Shown: positions 1 to 9,071 of the stretch, one piece after another
Numbering within the stretch: position 1 is the first letter of the stretch
How the letters are laid out: each line of letters begins with the position of its first letter
Assembly: GCA_944322145.1 (NCBI GenBank)
Contig: CALUNW010000001.1
Coordinates: 1 to 64,000 of the forward strand
DNA from: an uncultured Atopobiaceae bacterium
GTDB lineage: Bacteria > Actinomycetota > Coriobacteriia > Coriobacteriales > Atopobiaceae
DNA: 64,000 bases
Direction: 5' to 3'
The notes under the pieces: model-generated
Told to the model about the DNA's origin: nothing
Databases searched by the model: none
Seen by the model: the letters and a program-made list of their open reading frames with translations, nothing else
Translations under genes and position numbers: made by a program

Positions 1-77
1 AACGCGCCGCATCGCCCCAGGTGCCCAACGCGCCGCATCGCCCCAGGTGCCCAACGCGCCGCATCGCCCCAGGTGCC
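1..77. repeat. Tandem repeat, 26-nt unit, about three copies
   Basis: Three head-to-tail copies of a 26-nt unit start at 1, 27 and 53. Each contains CGCCGCATCGCCCC followed by AGGTGCCC. The last copy runs into the first GGTGCC unit of the palindromic array that follows, so both share the GGTGCC motif. No credible gene covers it. Similar tandem GGTGCC-containing units precede another array copy at 54279, which suggests that slippage repeats grow beside these arrays. Confidence 0.85.
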
Positions 78-260
78 TGATTTCCGAGAAATGCGTGTTT
101 TGGTGCCAAATTACCGAGAAATGCGTGTCTCAGTGCCGGATTTCCGTCAAATGCGTGCGGCAGACACGCATATGGCCGGATTCCGGCACCAGGGGCAATC
201 CGGCACCAGGGGCAATGGGCCGGATTCCGGCACCAGGGGCAATCGGCACCAGGGGTAATC
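72..260. repeat. 26-nt-unit palindromic array (copy 1) with trailing GGCACCAGGGG repeats
   Basis: Three direct 26-nt units (72-97, 102-127, 132-157), each beginning (G)GTGCC and ending AAATGCGTG, are separated by 4-nt spacers. A 7-nt centre (158-164) leads into an inverted unit (165-190) starting CACGCATATGG and ending CCGGCACC. From 191 to 260 the sequence repeats GGCACCAGGGGCAAT several times. The array lies just beyond the 3' end of the PHP gene. The same architecture recurs at 38987, 39068, 54338 and 63753. A role as a bidirectional terminator is inferred from the glnN copy. Confidence 0.85.
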
Positions 261-281
261 GTCACCAGGCAAAGCGCTGCG

Positions 282-1118
282 TCAGAACCGCACGAGGCGC
301 GGCTCGCCCTTCTCGTACGCGCACACGCCCTCAAAGCCCAGCTCCGCGAGCTCGCGGTACGCAAGGCGCAGGTAGGAGCCAAGGTGTCCGGGCGTGTGCG
401 AGTCCGAGCCCACGGTCACCGCGGTGCCGCCGAGGTCGCGGTAGAGCTCGAGGATCTCTCGGCGCGGCTGGAAGTCGCCCAGACCGTAGCGGATGCCGGA
501 CGTGTTGACCTCGATGCCCTTGCCGCCCGCGATCACGCGGCGCAGGATCTCGGCCACGATGTCGCGCACGCGCCCGAAGGGGTAGTCGCCGAAGGGGTCG
601 TAGCGGCGGATGAGGTCGAGGTGCCCCAGCACGGAGTAGCCGTCGAAGGCTTCCACTACGGCGAGCATCTCCTCGTAGTAGGCGGAGTGAATCTCCTCCT
701 GCGCCCGGCCGCGCTGGTAGTCGCCGTTCCAGAACTCGAGGTCGCCCACCTGGTGGATGGAGCAGATCACGAAGTCGAGCCTCCCTCCAAGCCGCTCGAG
801 CAGCGCGCGGTTCTGTTCCAGCGTGTGGCGCTGCACGCCCAGCTCCAGGCCCGCCCGCAGACCGATGCGGTCCCCGAGCTCGGCGCGCACGCGGTCGAGC
901 TCGGCCAAGTAGGCGTCGTAGGCGCAGTTGGTGACCGGGTGCCCGTCCTCGAAGCGCGCTCCGGCCGGCTGGTCCCACTCCGGCTTGACGCCGTAGTCGA
1001 CGTGCTCGGTGAAGCAGACCTCGTCGAGGTTCAGGCGCAGCGCGTCGCGCGCGACCTGCTCGAGCGGGTAGGTGGAGTCATCGGAGAAGCCGGTGTGAAC
1101 GTGGTAGTCGGCGAGCAT
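282..1118 (-). CDS. PHP-domain histidinol-phosphatase-like phosphoesterase
   Basis: A 278-residue protein of the PHP (polymerase and histidinol phosphatase) superfamily. It shows the metal-binding signatures in order: DYHVHTGFSDD at residues 4-14, TEHVDY at about 37, CSIHQVG in the middle and GSDSHTPGHLG near the C-terminus. Length and motif order fit the HisJ-type histidinol phosphatases, which hydrolyse L-histidinol phosphate in histidine synthesis. No other his gene is nearby, so the substrate is not proven. ATG at 1118 was chosen because the next residues begin the PHP fold; the open frame continues upstream without recognisable protein. The SD (AGAAAGGG) is modest. It follows araC on the same strand, 142 nt downstream, with a hairpin between them, so it may have its own promoter. 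Confidence 0.85.
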   Translation of the reverse strand: MLADYHVHTGFSDDSTYPLEQVARDALRLNLDEVCFTEHVDYGVKPEWDQPAGARFEDGHPVTNCAYDAYLAELDRVRAELGDRIGLRAGLELGVQRHTLEQNRALLERLGGRLDFVICSIHQVGDLEFWNGDYQRGRAQEEIHSAYYEEMLAVVEAFDGYSVLGHLDLIRRYDPFGDYPFGRVRDIVAEILRRVIAGGKGIEVNTSGIRYGLGDFQPRREILELYRDLGGTAVTVGSDSHTPGHLGSYLRLAYRELAELGFEGVCAYEKGEPRLVRF

Positions 1119-1241
1119 GGGCACCCTTTCTCTCGCCGCCAGTATATCGGGCGCCCGGCCGGGACGGCCGCAATCGGACGTTTTTCTCGGCTCCAAACGC
1201 GCTTCCGCTCGTGTGCTGGGACGTTGGGCCCAGGCCTGCAC

Positions 1242-1260
1242 GTTGGGGACTGTCCCCAAC
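1242..1260. repeat. Perfect hairpin abutting the araC stop codon
   Basis: GTTGGGGAC and GTCCCCAAC are perfectly paired around one T. In the direction of the AraC-type gene the hairpin begins at the base after its TGA stop (1261-1263). It contains the GGGACAGTCCC core also found at the stop codons of glgP and uvrB. It probably ends or protects the 3' end of the regulator mRNA, although no T-run follows. Confidence 0.75.
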
Positions 1261-2118
1261 TCACAGGGTCAGGGCGTTGCGACGGCGCCACTCGCGCGGA
1301 GAGATCTCGTAGGCCCCCTTGAACGCGCGCGAGAAGTGCAGATGGTTGGGGTAGCCCACGGCCCGTCCCACCTCGGCGACCGGCAGCGACGTGAGCTTGA
1401 GCAGCTCGGACGCCTTGGCCATGCGGTAGCCGATGAGGTACTGCTGCGGCGACTTGCCCGTTGCCGCCTTGAAGACCTTGCCGAAGTAGCTGCGGTTGAG
1501 GCCGGTGCGCTTGGCGATGTCCTCCACGGTGATGTCGTCCTGGTAGTGCTCCTTGATGAAGTCCACCGCCTCGCGGATGTAGAAGCCCTGCAGCTTGCCC
1601 GGCGCCTGCTCGGCCGGGTGGTCGACGGAGCGCAGCAGGTAGTCGAGGAAGAGGTAGGTGTGCCCGATCAGGTGCAGCGGAGAGGCGTCCCGATTGCTCA
1701 CGAGGTAGCGCATCTCCTCGACCATGCCGGCGCGCAGCTCGCTGGAGCGCGACCGGTAGACGGGGGAGGAGGGCGTGAGCCCGGCCGCCTCGAGATCGTC
1801 TTTCACGTGGATGCCGTCGAACTCCACCCAGACGTACTCCCAGGGGTCGTCGAGGTCCGCCACGTAGGTGTTGACCTGGTCGGGAAAGATGAGGAACCCC
1901 TCGCCCTCGCCGAGGCGGTGGTCTGACTTGGCGCCGCTGTCGCTCGTAGACATGAGCAGGCCGCGGCCGGAGATGATGTAGTGGAAGAGGAAGTGGCTGC
2001 GCCGCGCGGGACCGAAGGCATGGCCGGGCGTGCAGGCCTCGCGGCCGTACTGATACGGCATCAGGTCGACGTAGTGGCCGCTGGGAAACGTGGAGAACTC
2101 GAGCTCGTGTGCGGGCAT
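1261..2118 (-). CDS. AraC-family transcriptional regulator of the alpha-galactoside locus
   Basis: A 285-residue AraC/XylS regulator. The N-terminal half (about 1-150) looks like the cupin-type sugar-sensing and dimerisation domain, with blocks such as YQYGREAC and HFLFHYIISGRGLL. The C-terminal 100 residues carry two helix-turn-helix motifs: ITVEDIAKRTGLNRSYFGKVF, then VAEVGRAVGYPNHLHFSRAF with SPREWRRR at the end. ATG at 2118 was preferred over an upstream ATG because AAAGGGG lies just before it. It is divergent from the msmK-like gene across an AT-rich region. This is the classic layout for a regulator of an alpha-galactoside ABC transporter and alpha-galactosidase. The inducer (raffinose, melibiose or another galactoside) is inferred from the neighbours. 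Confidence 0.88.
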   Translation of the reverse strand: MPAHELEFSTFPSGHYVDLMPYQYGREACTPGHAFGPARRSHFLFHYIISGRGLLMSTSDSGAKSDHRLGEGEGFLIFPDQVNTYVADLDDPWEYVWVEFDGIHVKDDLEAAGLTPSSPVYRSRSSELRAGMVEEMRYLVSNRDASPLHLIGHTYLFLDYLLRSVDHPAEQAPGKLQGFYIREAVDFIKEHYQDDITVEDIAKRTGLNRSYFGKVFKAATGKSPQQYLIGYRMAKASELLKLTSLPVAEVGRAVGYPNHLHFSRAFKGAYEISPREWRRRNALTL

Positions 2119-2541
2119 GTCTCGCCCCTTTCGCACCTCGGCCCCGGCGCGGACCGGAGCCGCCTCTGCAGCATGACGCATTTTGCATAGTATAACGCAT
2201 TTAAGCTATACGTGATTTGACAAGAAGACGTAAAAAGATAAATCGCCCAAAGCAAATATGGAATCGATTCCCGACCACTGCCAACTACAGCCAAGCCAAC
2301 TACCTGAGAAAACGTAAAACGCTAAAACCGCTTGCCCGGAAAACGATTCCGCTGAGCGAAATGATGAACTTCTTGTGTATACCGTGGACAAGCGATTTAG
2401 CAGCAAAAACGCGCAAATACATATCAAACATACCAAAATACATATAAAAACGCGCAAAAGTGTCAGCCTAGAATTAAGCCAACGTAAGGTGGGGCCCGAG
2501 AGTGCCGCGCCGCGGCGTCGGGCAGGGAGAAAGGTTTCGCA
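2119..2541. promoter_or_regulatory. AT-rich divergent control region between araC-type regulator and sugar ABC operon
   Basis: No gene is seen in these 423 nt. From about 2181 to 2480 the base composition is far richer in A/T than anything else in the window. It holds a perfect 12-nt palindrome GGAATCGATTCC (about 2260), a related half-match GGAAAACGATTCC (about 2338), and two direct copies of AAAAACGCGCAAA about 42 nt apart (near 2404 and 2445), a plausible arrangement for AraC-type half-sites. TATACT on the minus strand near 2190 could be the -10 of the regulator. The 3' end (2516-2541) carries the SD GGGAGAAAGG of the ABC ATPase. Confidence 0.6.
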
Positions 2542-3657
2542 ATGGCGAGTCTCTCACTGGAACACGTAGGGAAGAAGTACCCCAACGGCTATGAGGGGGT
2601 GAAGGACTTCAACCTCGAGATCGCCGATAAGGAGTTCATCATCTTCGTCGGCCCGTCCGGTTGCGGCAAGTCCACGACGCTGCGCATGATCGCCGGCCTC
2701 GAGGACATCACCTCCGGCACCCTCAAGATCGACGGTCGCGTGGTCAACGACGTCGAGCCCAAGGACCGCGACATCGCCATGGTCTTCCAGACCTACGCGC
2801 TGTACCCGCACATGACCGTGTACGAGAACATGGCCTTCCCGCTGAAGCTCCGCAAGGTCGACGCCGACACGATCGACAAGGCCGTTCGCGAGGCCGCCCG
2901 CATCCTCGACCTCGAGAAGCTCCTCGACCGCAAGCCCTCCGCCCTCTCCGGCGGCCAGCGCCAGCGCGTCGCCATGGGCCGCGCCATCGTCCGCGCCCCC
3001 AAGGTCTACCTCATGGATGAGCCGCTCTCCAACCTTGACGCCAAGCTCCGCGTCCAGATGCGCGCCGAGATCTCCAAGCTCCACGACCGTCTCGGCGCCA
3101 CGATCATCTACGTCACGCACGACCAGACCGAGGCCATGACGCTTGGCACCCGCATCGTCGTCATGAAGGACGGCGTCATGCAGCAGGTCGACACCCCGAC
3201 CAAGCTCTACAACGAGCCCTGCAACCTCTTCGTCGCCGGCTTCATCGGCTCCCCGCAGATGAACTTCATCGACGTCAAGGTGAGCGAGAAGGGCGCGGGC
3301 GTGGCGCTCACCTTCGGCTCCAACACCATCACCCTCACCGGCCCCAAGGCCAAGGCCCTCAAGGACGGCGGCTACGTGGGCAAGGTCGTCATCATGGGCA
3401 TCCGCCCCGAGGACGTTGTCGAGGAGCACGAGTACGCCGAGGGCCGCACCCTCTCCGAGACCTTCCCGGCAAACGTCACGGTCTACGAGCTGCTGGGCTC
3501 CGAGGCCATGATCTACGCCGACGTCGACGGCGGCCAGATCTCCGCGCACCTCTCCGCCTCAAGCTCCGTCCGCACCGGCTCCAAGATCAACTGCTCCGTC
3601 GACCTCGCCAAGATTCACCTGTTCGACAAGCAGACCGAGCTCGCCATCGCCCACTAG
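2542..3657 (+). CDS. msmK: MsmK/UgpC-type carbohydrate ABC transporter ATPase
   Basis: A 371-residue ATPase that energises sugar import. Walker A GPSGCGKST is at residues 37-45, signature LSGGQRQR at 135-142 and Walker B VYLMDEP at 155-161, with a switch histidine in VTHDQTEAMTL. The last 130 residues form the TOBE/MalK-like regulatory domain (IRPEDV). The length matches MalK/MsmK/UgpC (about 370). Start ATG 2542 follows the SD GGGAGAAAGG. It heads an operon with the lipoprotein (19 nt later) and two permeases. ATPases of this type often serve several sugar transporters, and this is the only such gene in the window, so it may be shared. Confidence 0.93.
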   Translation: MASLSLEHVGKKYPNGYEGVKDFNLEIADKEFIIFVGPSGCGKSTTLRMIAGLEDITSGTLKIDGRVVNDVEPKDRDIAMVFQTYALYPHMTVYENMAFPLKLRKVDADTIDKAVREAARILDLEKLLDRKPSALSGGQRQRVAMGRAIVRAPKVYLMDEPLSNLDAKLRVQMRAEISKLHDRLGATIIYVTHDQTEAMTLGTRIVVMKDGVMQQVDTPTKLYNEPCNLFVAGFIGSPQMNFIDVKVSEKGAGVALTFGSNTITLTGPKAKALKDGGYVGKVVIMGIRPEDVVEEHEYAEGRTLSETFPANVTVYELLGSEAMIYADVDGGQISAHLSASSSVRTGSKINCSVDLAKIHLFDKQTELAIAH

Positions 3658-3675
3658 GGAAGGAGGGCACACCTT

Positions 3676-4965
3676 ATGCAGAAAAGAGCACTGACACGCC
3701 GCTCCTTCCTCGGGCTCTCCGCCGCCGCGGCGGCCGGTCTCGCACTCACGGGCTGCGAGGGCGAGCGCGCCGACGGCAAGGCCGAGGTGGAGATCGTCAA
3801 CTACAAGATGGAGGCGGCCTCCTACTTCGAGGGCCTCGAGGCCCAGTTCAACGAGCAGAGCGACGACGTCTTCCTCAACTTTGACAGCCCCAACGACGCC
3901 GTCACGATCATGAAGACGCGCTTCGTCCGTGACGACTATCCTGAGGTCGTTGCCATCGGCGGCGACGCCACCTACGCGGACTTCGTTGACTCCGAGATGC
4001 TCGCCGACGTCTCCGACTACCCCGGGATGGCCAACGTGTCTCCTGCCTACCAGGAGATCATGAAGAGCCTCACCTACGTTCCCATGGACGGCATCTACGG
4101 CGTTCCCTATGTGGCAAACGCCGCCGGCATGCTCTACAACAGGGACATGTTTGCCGAGAAGGGCTGGCAGATTCCCACCACGTGGGACGAGTTCATCGAG
4201 CTCTGCGAGACCATCAAGGCCGAGGGCGAGGTCCTTCCGCTCTATCTGGGCTATCGCGACACCTGGACCATCCTCTCCCCGTGGAACTCCATGCTTGTTC
4301 AGCTCGTTCCCGAGGACCTCACGCGTCAGGTCAACGCCGGAAACGCCAAATTCTCCGACTACTACCGCGCGCCCGCCGAGAAGCTCCTGAAGCTCCTCGA
4401 CTATGCCGAGCCCGGCCCGCTCGCCTACAGCTACAACGACGCCTGCACCGCCTTCGCGCGCGGTCAGAGCGCGATGTATCCCTGCGGCTCGTTTGCCGTC
4501 CCGCAGATCCTGCAGGTGAACCCCGAGATGAACGTCGGTCTGTTCGCGATGCCCGCGGCGGACAACCCCGATGACCGCATCGTGGTCTCCGGCGTGGACC
4601 TCTGCTGGAACATCTGCCAGGCGAAGTCGGACAAGAAGGACTCCATCTACAAAGTCATCGACTTCCTCGCCGACCAGGAGAACCTCCAGGCCTACATCGA
4701 CGACCAGAAGGCCATCCCCTGCACCGAGGGCGACTTCACGCTCGACCCGCTCTTCGACGACATCCTCGACTTCATCGACGAGGGCAGGCTCATCGACTAC
4801 CCCGACCACTCCTACCCGTCGGCTATGGCCTGCGACACCGTCCTCCAGGGTCTCATCAACGACCAGGACGTCGACGCGTTTCTCGCCAAGTGGGACTCGG
4901 ATTGGCAGCGCTACAACAAGACCGTCATGCGCACGGTCCAGGAATACGAAGCGAATCAGGGATAA
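3676..4965 (+). CDS. Sugar ABC transporter substrate-binding lipoprotein
   Basis: A 429-residue solute-binding protein of the bacterial extracellular family 1 (MalE/RafE type). The N-terminus has a twin-arginine-like motif RRSFLGL (residues 8-14), a hydrophobic stretch and a lipobox LTGC with the lipidated cysteine at 27, so it should be anchored to the outer face of the membrane. Typical family 1 features follow: NNR-like GGDATYADF, and GMLYNRDMFAEKGWQIPTTW in the hinge region. It lies between the ATPase gene and two permease genes with a strong SD (GGAAGGAGGG). Position with AraC and an alpha-galactosidase suggests raffinose-family or melibiose-type substrates, but ligand specificity cannot be read from sequence. 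Confidence 0.9.
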   Translation: MQKRALTRRSFLGLSAAAAAGLALTGCEGERADGKAEVEIVNYKMEAASYFEGLEAQFNEQSDDVFLNFDSPNDAVTIMKTRFVRDDYPEVVAIGGDATYADFVDSEMLADVSDYPGMANVSPAYQEIMKSLTYVPMDGIYGVPYVANAAGMLYNRDMFAEKGWQIPTTWDEFIELCETIKAEGEVLPLYLGYRDTWTILSPWNSMLVQLVPEDLTRQVNAGNAKFSDYYRAPAEKLLKLLDYAEPGPLAYSYNDACTAFARGQSAMYPCGSFAVPQILQVNPEMNVGLFAMPAADNPDDRIVVSGVDLCWNICQAKSDKKDSIYKVIDFLADQENLQAYIDDQKAIPCTEGDFTLDPLFDDILDFIDEGRLIDYPDHSYPSAMACDTVLQGLINDQDVDAFLAKWDSDWQRYNKTVMRTVQEYEANQG

Positions 4966-4977
4966 GGAGGGAAACTG

Positions 4978-5847
4978 ATGGCAAATCTCGCAACGTCCAA
5001 GGCGGGGTCTGACAGGAACCGCACCTTCCTCATGATTCTGATTCCGGTGCTCGTCCTGTTTGTGGCCTTCAACACGATTCCGCTGCTCACGGGCTTCTTC
5101 TACAGCTTCACCAACTCCAAGGGCTACGGTCCCTTCGAGATCATCGGGCTCCAGAACTACATCGACCTGTTCCAGGACGCCCGCGTTGGCAACTCGTACC
5201 TGTTCACCTTCAAGCTTGCCGTGGTCTCCACGATTCTCGTGAACGTGCTCTCGCTCATCCTGGCCATCGGCCTCTCGAGCAAGATCAAGTTCAAGAGCGC
5301 CCTGCGCGGCCTGTACTTTGTTCCGCGCATCCTCGGCGCCCTCGTCGTGGGCTACGTCTTCACGTACTTCTTCACCTACATCGTCCCCGCGGTGACGGGT
5401 ACCGACTCGATCCTCGCAAGTGCCGACTGGGCGTGGATCGGAATCGTGGTCGTGCTCGTGTGGCAGGCGTGCGCCCAGACCACGATCATTTACATCACCG
5501 GTCTCTCCTCGGTCCCCGAGGACGTCTACGAGGCGGGCGCGCTCGACGGCGCAACCGGCTGGGACAAGTTCCGCTACCTCACGTTCCCGCTCATCATGCC
5601 CTCCATCACCACGAACATGGTCCTCGTCATGAAGGACATGCTCATGGTCTTCGACCAGATCGTGGCAATGACGGGCGGCGGCCCCGCCAACTCCACCGAG
5701 TCCATCTCGTACCTCATCTACGAGAACGGCCTCAACAACAGTCAGTTTGGCTTCCAGTGCGCAAACGCGGTGCTCTTCTTCATCCTCATCGCCGTGGTCT
5801 CCATCGCGCAGACGAAGTTCCTGAACAGTAAGGAGGAGCAGCTCTAA
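4978..5847 (+). CDS. Sugar ABC transporter permease (MalF/RafF type)
   Basis: A 289-residue integral membrane protein with about six membrane-spanning segments. The first is MILIPVLVLFVAFNTIPLL near residue 18. The binding-protein-dependent transport (EAA) loop is EDVYEAGALDGATGWDKF, about two thirds along, which docks on the ATPase. SD AAGGAGGG precedes ATG 4978. The stop codon overlaps the start of the next permease by one base (TAATG), so the two subunits are probably translationally coupled and form a heterodimeric channel. Confidence 0.9.
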   Translation: MANLATSKAGSDRNRTFLMILIPVLVLFVAFNTIPLLTGFFYSFTNSKGYGPFEIIGLQNYIDLFQDARVGNSYLFTFKLAVVSTILVNVLSLILAIGLSSKIKFKSALRGLYFVPRILGALVVGYVFTYFFTYIVPAVTGTDSILASADWAWIGIVVVLVWQACAQTTIIYITGLSSVPEDVYEAGALDGATGWDKFRYLTFPLIMPSITTNMVLVMKDMLMVFDQIVAMTGGGPANSTESISYLIYENGLNNSQFGFQCANAVLFFILIAVVSIAQTKFLNSKEEQL

Positions 5848-6704
5848 TGGCTAACAACACTGTTCCTACCAAGGTCAAGGAGCGGGTGAACTGGCCCATC
5901 ACGATCCTGCTCATGATCGGTACCCTCACGGTCCTCTTCCCGCTCTACATGGCCGTGGTCATCGCCTTCAAGGATCCCTCCGAGATGACCAACGACATCG
6001 CGGGCATTCTCTCCCTGCCCGCCACGTGGTCCCTCGACAACTTCATCGAGGCCATCCAGGTTACCGACTTCTTCCACTCGTTCCTGAACTCGCTCATCAT
6101 CACCGTCGTTGCTGTGGTCGTCTCCATCCTCATCCACAGCCTCGCGGCGTATGCCATCGGGCGCAACATGGACAAGAAGAAGCTCTTCAAGGGCTCCTAC
6201 TACTTCATCGTCGCCGGCATGTACGTGCCCTTCGCGATTCTGATGATGCCGCTCGTCAAGCAGACGGCCATGATGCACCTCGACAACATGTTCGGCGTCA
6301 TGATCCTCTACGTCGTGTTCTACATGCCCATGAACATGATGCTCTACACCGGCTACCTGAGGAACATCCCCACCGCCCTCGAGGAGGCGGCTCGCGTAGA
6401 CGGCGCGTCCACCTGGACCACCTACTGGAAGGTCATCTTCCCGCTCATGAAGCCCATGCACGCCACCGTAGCCGTCATCACCGGCCTAGCCGTGTGGAAC
6501 GACGTCATGACCCCGCTCGTCATCATGGGCGGCTCCGGCGTCAACACTCTGCCGCTCGCGCAGATGAGCTTCCAGACGCAGTTCGGCACGAACTACAACC
6601 TGGCGTTTGCCTCCTACCTGCTTGCCATGCTCCCGATGATCATCTTCTACATCGTGGCGCAGAAGCAGATCATCGGCGGCGTCACCAACGGTGCCGTGAA
6701 GTAG
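5847..6704 (+). CDS. Sugar ABC transporter permease (MalG/RafG type)
   Basis: A 285-residue partner permease with six predicted membrane helices. The EAA motif EEAARVDGASTWTTYWKVIFP shows the consensus arrangement, and the C-terminal QKQIIGGVTNGAVK is typical of MalG-like subunits. Its start overlaps the preceding stop by one base, with AAGGAGGAG as SD. It completes an ATPase-binding protein-permease-permease operon. The alpha-galactosidase gene starts 144 nt downstream, after a hairpin. Confidence 0.9.
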   Translation: MANNTVPTKVKERVNWPITILLMIGTLTVLFPLYMAVVIAFKDPSEMTNDIAGILSLPATWSLDNFIEAIQVTDFFHSFLNSLIITVVAVVVSILIHSLAAYAIGRNMDKKKLFKGSYYFIVAGMYVPFAILMMPLVKQTAMMHLDNMFGVMILYVVFYMPMNMMLYTGYLRNIPTALEEAARVDGASTWTTYWKVIFPLMKPMHATVAVITGLAVWNDVMTPLVIMGGSGVNTLPLAQMSFQTQFGTNYNLAFASYLLAMLPMIIFYIVAQKQIIGGVTNGAVK

Positions 6705-6744
6705 TTCCGAGCGCACCGCACCGCCGCTCACTGTTCCCCCTGGC

Positions 6745-6780
6745 GCCCGGAATCCATCCTTTTTGTGGTGGGTTCCGGGC
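6745..6780. terminator. Intergenic hairpin between permease and alpha-galactosidase genes
   Basis: GCCCGGAATCC (6745-6755) pairs with GGGTTCCGGGC (6770-6780) with one mismatch around a 14-nt loop. No T-run follows, so it is more likely an mRNA-stabilising or partial-termination hairpin than a full terminator. TACACT at 6806 could be the -10 of a separate promoter for the alpha-galactosidase. Confidence 0.5.
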
Positions 6781-6848
6781 GTCCCCCCGAAAGGCCCGCA
6801 TGCGTTACACTCCTGCCGGCCGCAAGCGACAAGAGAGATCGAGGAGCC

Positions 6849-9041
6849 ATGTCAGTTCAGTACGACGCCTCCGCGCGCACCTTCACCATCCACACCGCAG
6901 CCTCCACCTACCAGATGAAGGTGGACCAGTACGGCTACCTCCTTCACCTCTACTACGGCGCCCGCGCCGAGGGCGACCTGTCCTACCTCATCACCTACGC
7001 CGACCGCAGCGGCATGTGCGGCTGCCCGCATGACGTGGCCGACCGCACCTACTCGCTCGACGTCCTTCCGCAGGAGTACGCCTTCCAGGGCACGGGCGAT
7101 ATGCGGAGCCCATTGCTCATGGTCCGCGGCGCCGACGGCACCTTCGGCTGCGACCTGCGCTACGTCGGCCACGAGATCCGTCCCGGCAAGTACGGCCTGC
7201 CGGGCCTTCCCGCCGCCTACTCCGAGGACGAGGCCGACGGCGCCGAGACCCTCTCGATCACCCTTGCCGACCCGCGCCTGGGCCTCGAGGTCGAGCTGCT
7301 CTACGGCGTGCTGCCCAAGGTCGACGTCATCACGCGCGCGGCGGTGATCCGCAACAACGGCACGGGCCGCGTCACCGTGGAGAAGGCCCAGACCGCCTGC
7401 CTCGATTTCGTCTCCGGCGACTTCGACGTCATCACCTTCGACGGGCGCCACGCCATGGAGCGCCGTCCTTCTCGCCGCCCCGTTACCAACGGCTCCTTTA
7501 GCGTGGGCAGCCGCCGCGGCATGTCCTCCAACCAGTACAACCCCGTCATGATCCTCTGCGACCACAACGCCACCGAGACCGCGGGCCGCTGCTGGTCCAT
7601 GAGCTTCGTCTACAGCGGCAGCTTCCTGGCCGAGGTGGAGCGCGACCAGTACGAGCAGACCCGCATGCAGATGGGCCTGGCCTCCGACCTCTTCTCCTAC
7701 CCGCTCGAGCCGGGCGAGAAGATCGTGGCGCCCGAGGTCCTCATGACCTACTCCGGAGCGGGCCTCGAGAAGGTCTCCCACAACCTGCATCGCTGCATCC
7801 GCCGCAACATCTGCCGCGGGCCCTGGCGCGACAGCCCGCGTCCCGTGCTCATCAACTCCTGGGAGGCCTGCTACTTCGACTTCACGGGCGACAAGCTCGT
7901 GGAGCTCGCCAAGAGGGCGGCCGACCTGGGCCTCGACATGCTCGTCATGGACGACGGCTGGTTCGGCGCCCGCAACGACGACCACCGCGGCCTGGGCGAC
8001 TGGAAGCCCAACATGGCCAAGCTCGGCGGCACCGTGGCCGACCTCGCGCACCGCGTGAACGAGGTGGGCCTGGGCTTTGGCATCTGGGTCGAGCCCGAGA
8101 TGGTCAACGAGGACTCCGACCTGTTCCGCGCGCACCCCGACTGGGCGCTCACCATCCCCGGCAAGGAGCCGGTGCTGGGCCGCGACCAGCTGGTGCTGGA
8201 CCTCTCGCGACCCGAGGTGCGCGACAACCTCTTCGAGCAGCTCTGCGCCGTGCTCGACCAGGGCGGGATCGACTACGTCAAGTGGGACTACAACCGCTCG
8301 ATCGTGGACGTGCACTCCCGCGCGGCGAGCGACCAGGGCAAGGTCCTCTACGACTACATGCTCGGCCTCTACGACCTGCTCGAGCGCATCGTGAGCCGCT
8401 ACCCGGACCTGCTGATCGAGGGCTGCTCCGCCGGCGGCGGGCGCTTTGACGCCGGCATGCTCTACTACACGCCGCAGATCTGGACCTCCGACAACACCGA
8501 TGCGCGCAACCGCATGGAGATCCAGTACGGCACCTCCTTCGGCTACCCCTGCTCCGCGGTGGGCGCGCACGTCTCCGCCTGCCCCAACGAGATCACGGGC
8601 CGCACCATCCCGCTGGGCGCGCGCGGCACCGTCGCCATGGCGGGCGGCGCCTTTGGCTACGAGCTCGACCTCATGGAGCTGAACGACCGCGCCTGCGAGA
8701 TCATCCGCACGCAGGTCAAGACCTACCGCCAGGTCGAGCACCTCGTGCGCGAGGGCCTGCTCTACCGCCTGTCCGACCCCAAGGACGCCGACGTCTCCGC
8801 TTGGGAGTTCGTCTCCGAGGACGGCCGCGAGGCGCTCGTGTGCGCCGTGGTCACGCGCGTGGACGGCTACGGCAAGGCCAACTACGTGGTCCCGCGCGGC
8901 CTCACGCCCGGCGCGCGCTACCGCATGGTGAGCAACGGCACGGTCTTCTCGGCTGACGCCCTGATGGACATGGGCCTGCCGCTGACCGTGCCTGCCGGCC
9001 CGTACGAGAACTTCATGTACCGTCTGGAGCGCGTGGACTAG
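6849..9041 (+). CDS. GH36 alpha-galactosidase
   Basis: A 730-residue glycoside hydrolase family 36 enzyme, the usual length for tetrameric bacterial alpha-galactosidases. It removes terminal alpha-1,6-galactose from melibiose, raffinose and stachyose. The signature DMLVMDDGWFGARNDD lies near residue 365. The catalytic nucleophile is Asp480 in YVKWDYNR and the acid/base is Asp548 in WTSDNTDARNR. CSAGGGRFD, a sugar-binding block, lies between them. ATG 6849 follows GAGGAG; an earlier in-frame ATG would add residues unlike the family. There is no signal peptide, so it acts in the cytoplasm on sugars imported by the upstream ABC transporter. The stop codon is fused to the recurrent GTTCTTCTCGCC motif. 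Confidence 0.94.
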   Translation: MSVQYDASARTFTIHTAASTYQMKVDQYGYLLHLYYGARAEGDLSYLITYADRSGMCGCPHDVADRTYSLDVLPQEYAFQGTGDMRSPLLMVRGADGTFGCDLRYVGHEIRPGKYGLPGLPAAYSEDEADGAETLSITLADPRLGLEVELLYGVLPKVDVITRAAVIRNNGTGRVTVEKAQTACLDFVSGDFDVITFDGRHAMERRPSRRPVTNGSFSVGSRRGMSSNQYNPVMILCDHNATETAGRCWSMSFVYSGSFLAEVERDQYEQTRMQMGLASDLFSYPLEPGEKIVAPEVLMTYSGAGLEKVSHNLHRCIRRNICRGPWRDSPRPVLINSWEACYFDFTGDKLVELAKRAADLGLDMLVMDDGWFGARNDDHRGLGDWKPNMAKLGGTVADLAHRVNEVGLGFGIWVEPEMVNEDSDLFRAHPDWALTIPGKEPVLGRDQLVLDLSRPEVRDNLFEQLCAVLDQGGIDYVKWDYNRSIVDVHSRAASDQGKVLYDYMLGLYDLLERIVSRYPDLLIEGCSAGGGRFDAGMLYYTPQIWTSDNTDARNRMEIQYGTSFGYPCSAVGAHVSACPNEITGRTIPLGARGTVAMAGGAFGYELDLMELNDRACEIIRTQVKTYRQVEHLVREGLLYRLSDPKDADVSAWEFVSEDGREALVCAVVTRVDGYGKANYVVPRGLTPGARYRMVSNGTVFSADALMDMGLPLTVPAGPYENFMYRLERVD

Positions 9042-9071
9042 TTCTTCTCGCCTGGCCTTTGTTTCCCCCGT

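Noticed and set aside
1-77. Possible CRISPR array in the 26-nt direct repeats
   Set aside because: The units are directly adjacent with no unique spacers. The neighbouring 26-nt units have 4-nt spacers and inverted halves, and no cas gene is present.
47-508. Small open frames through the left-edge repeats
   Set aside because: They arise from repeated units without stops and encode only repeat-derived peptides.
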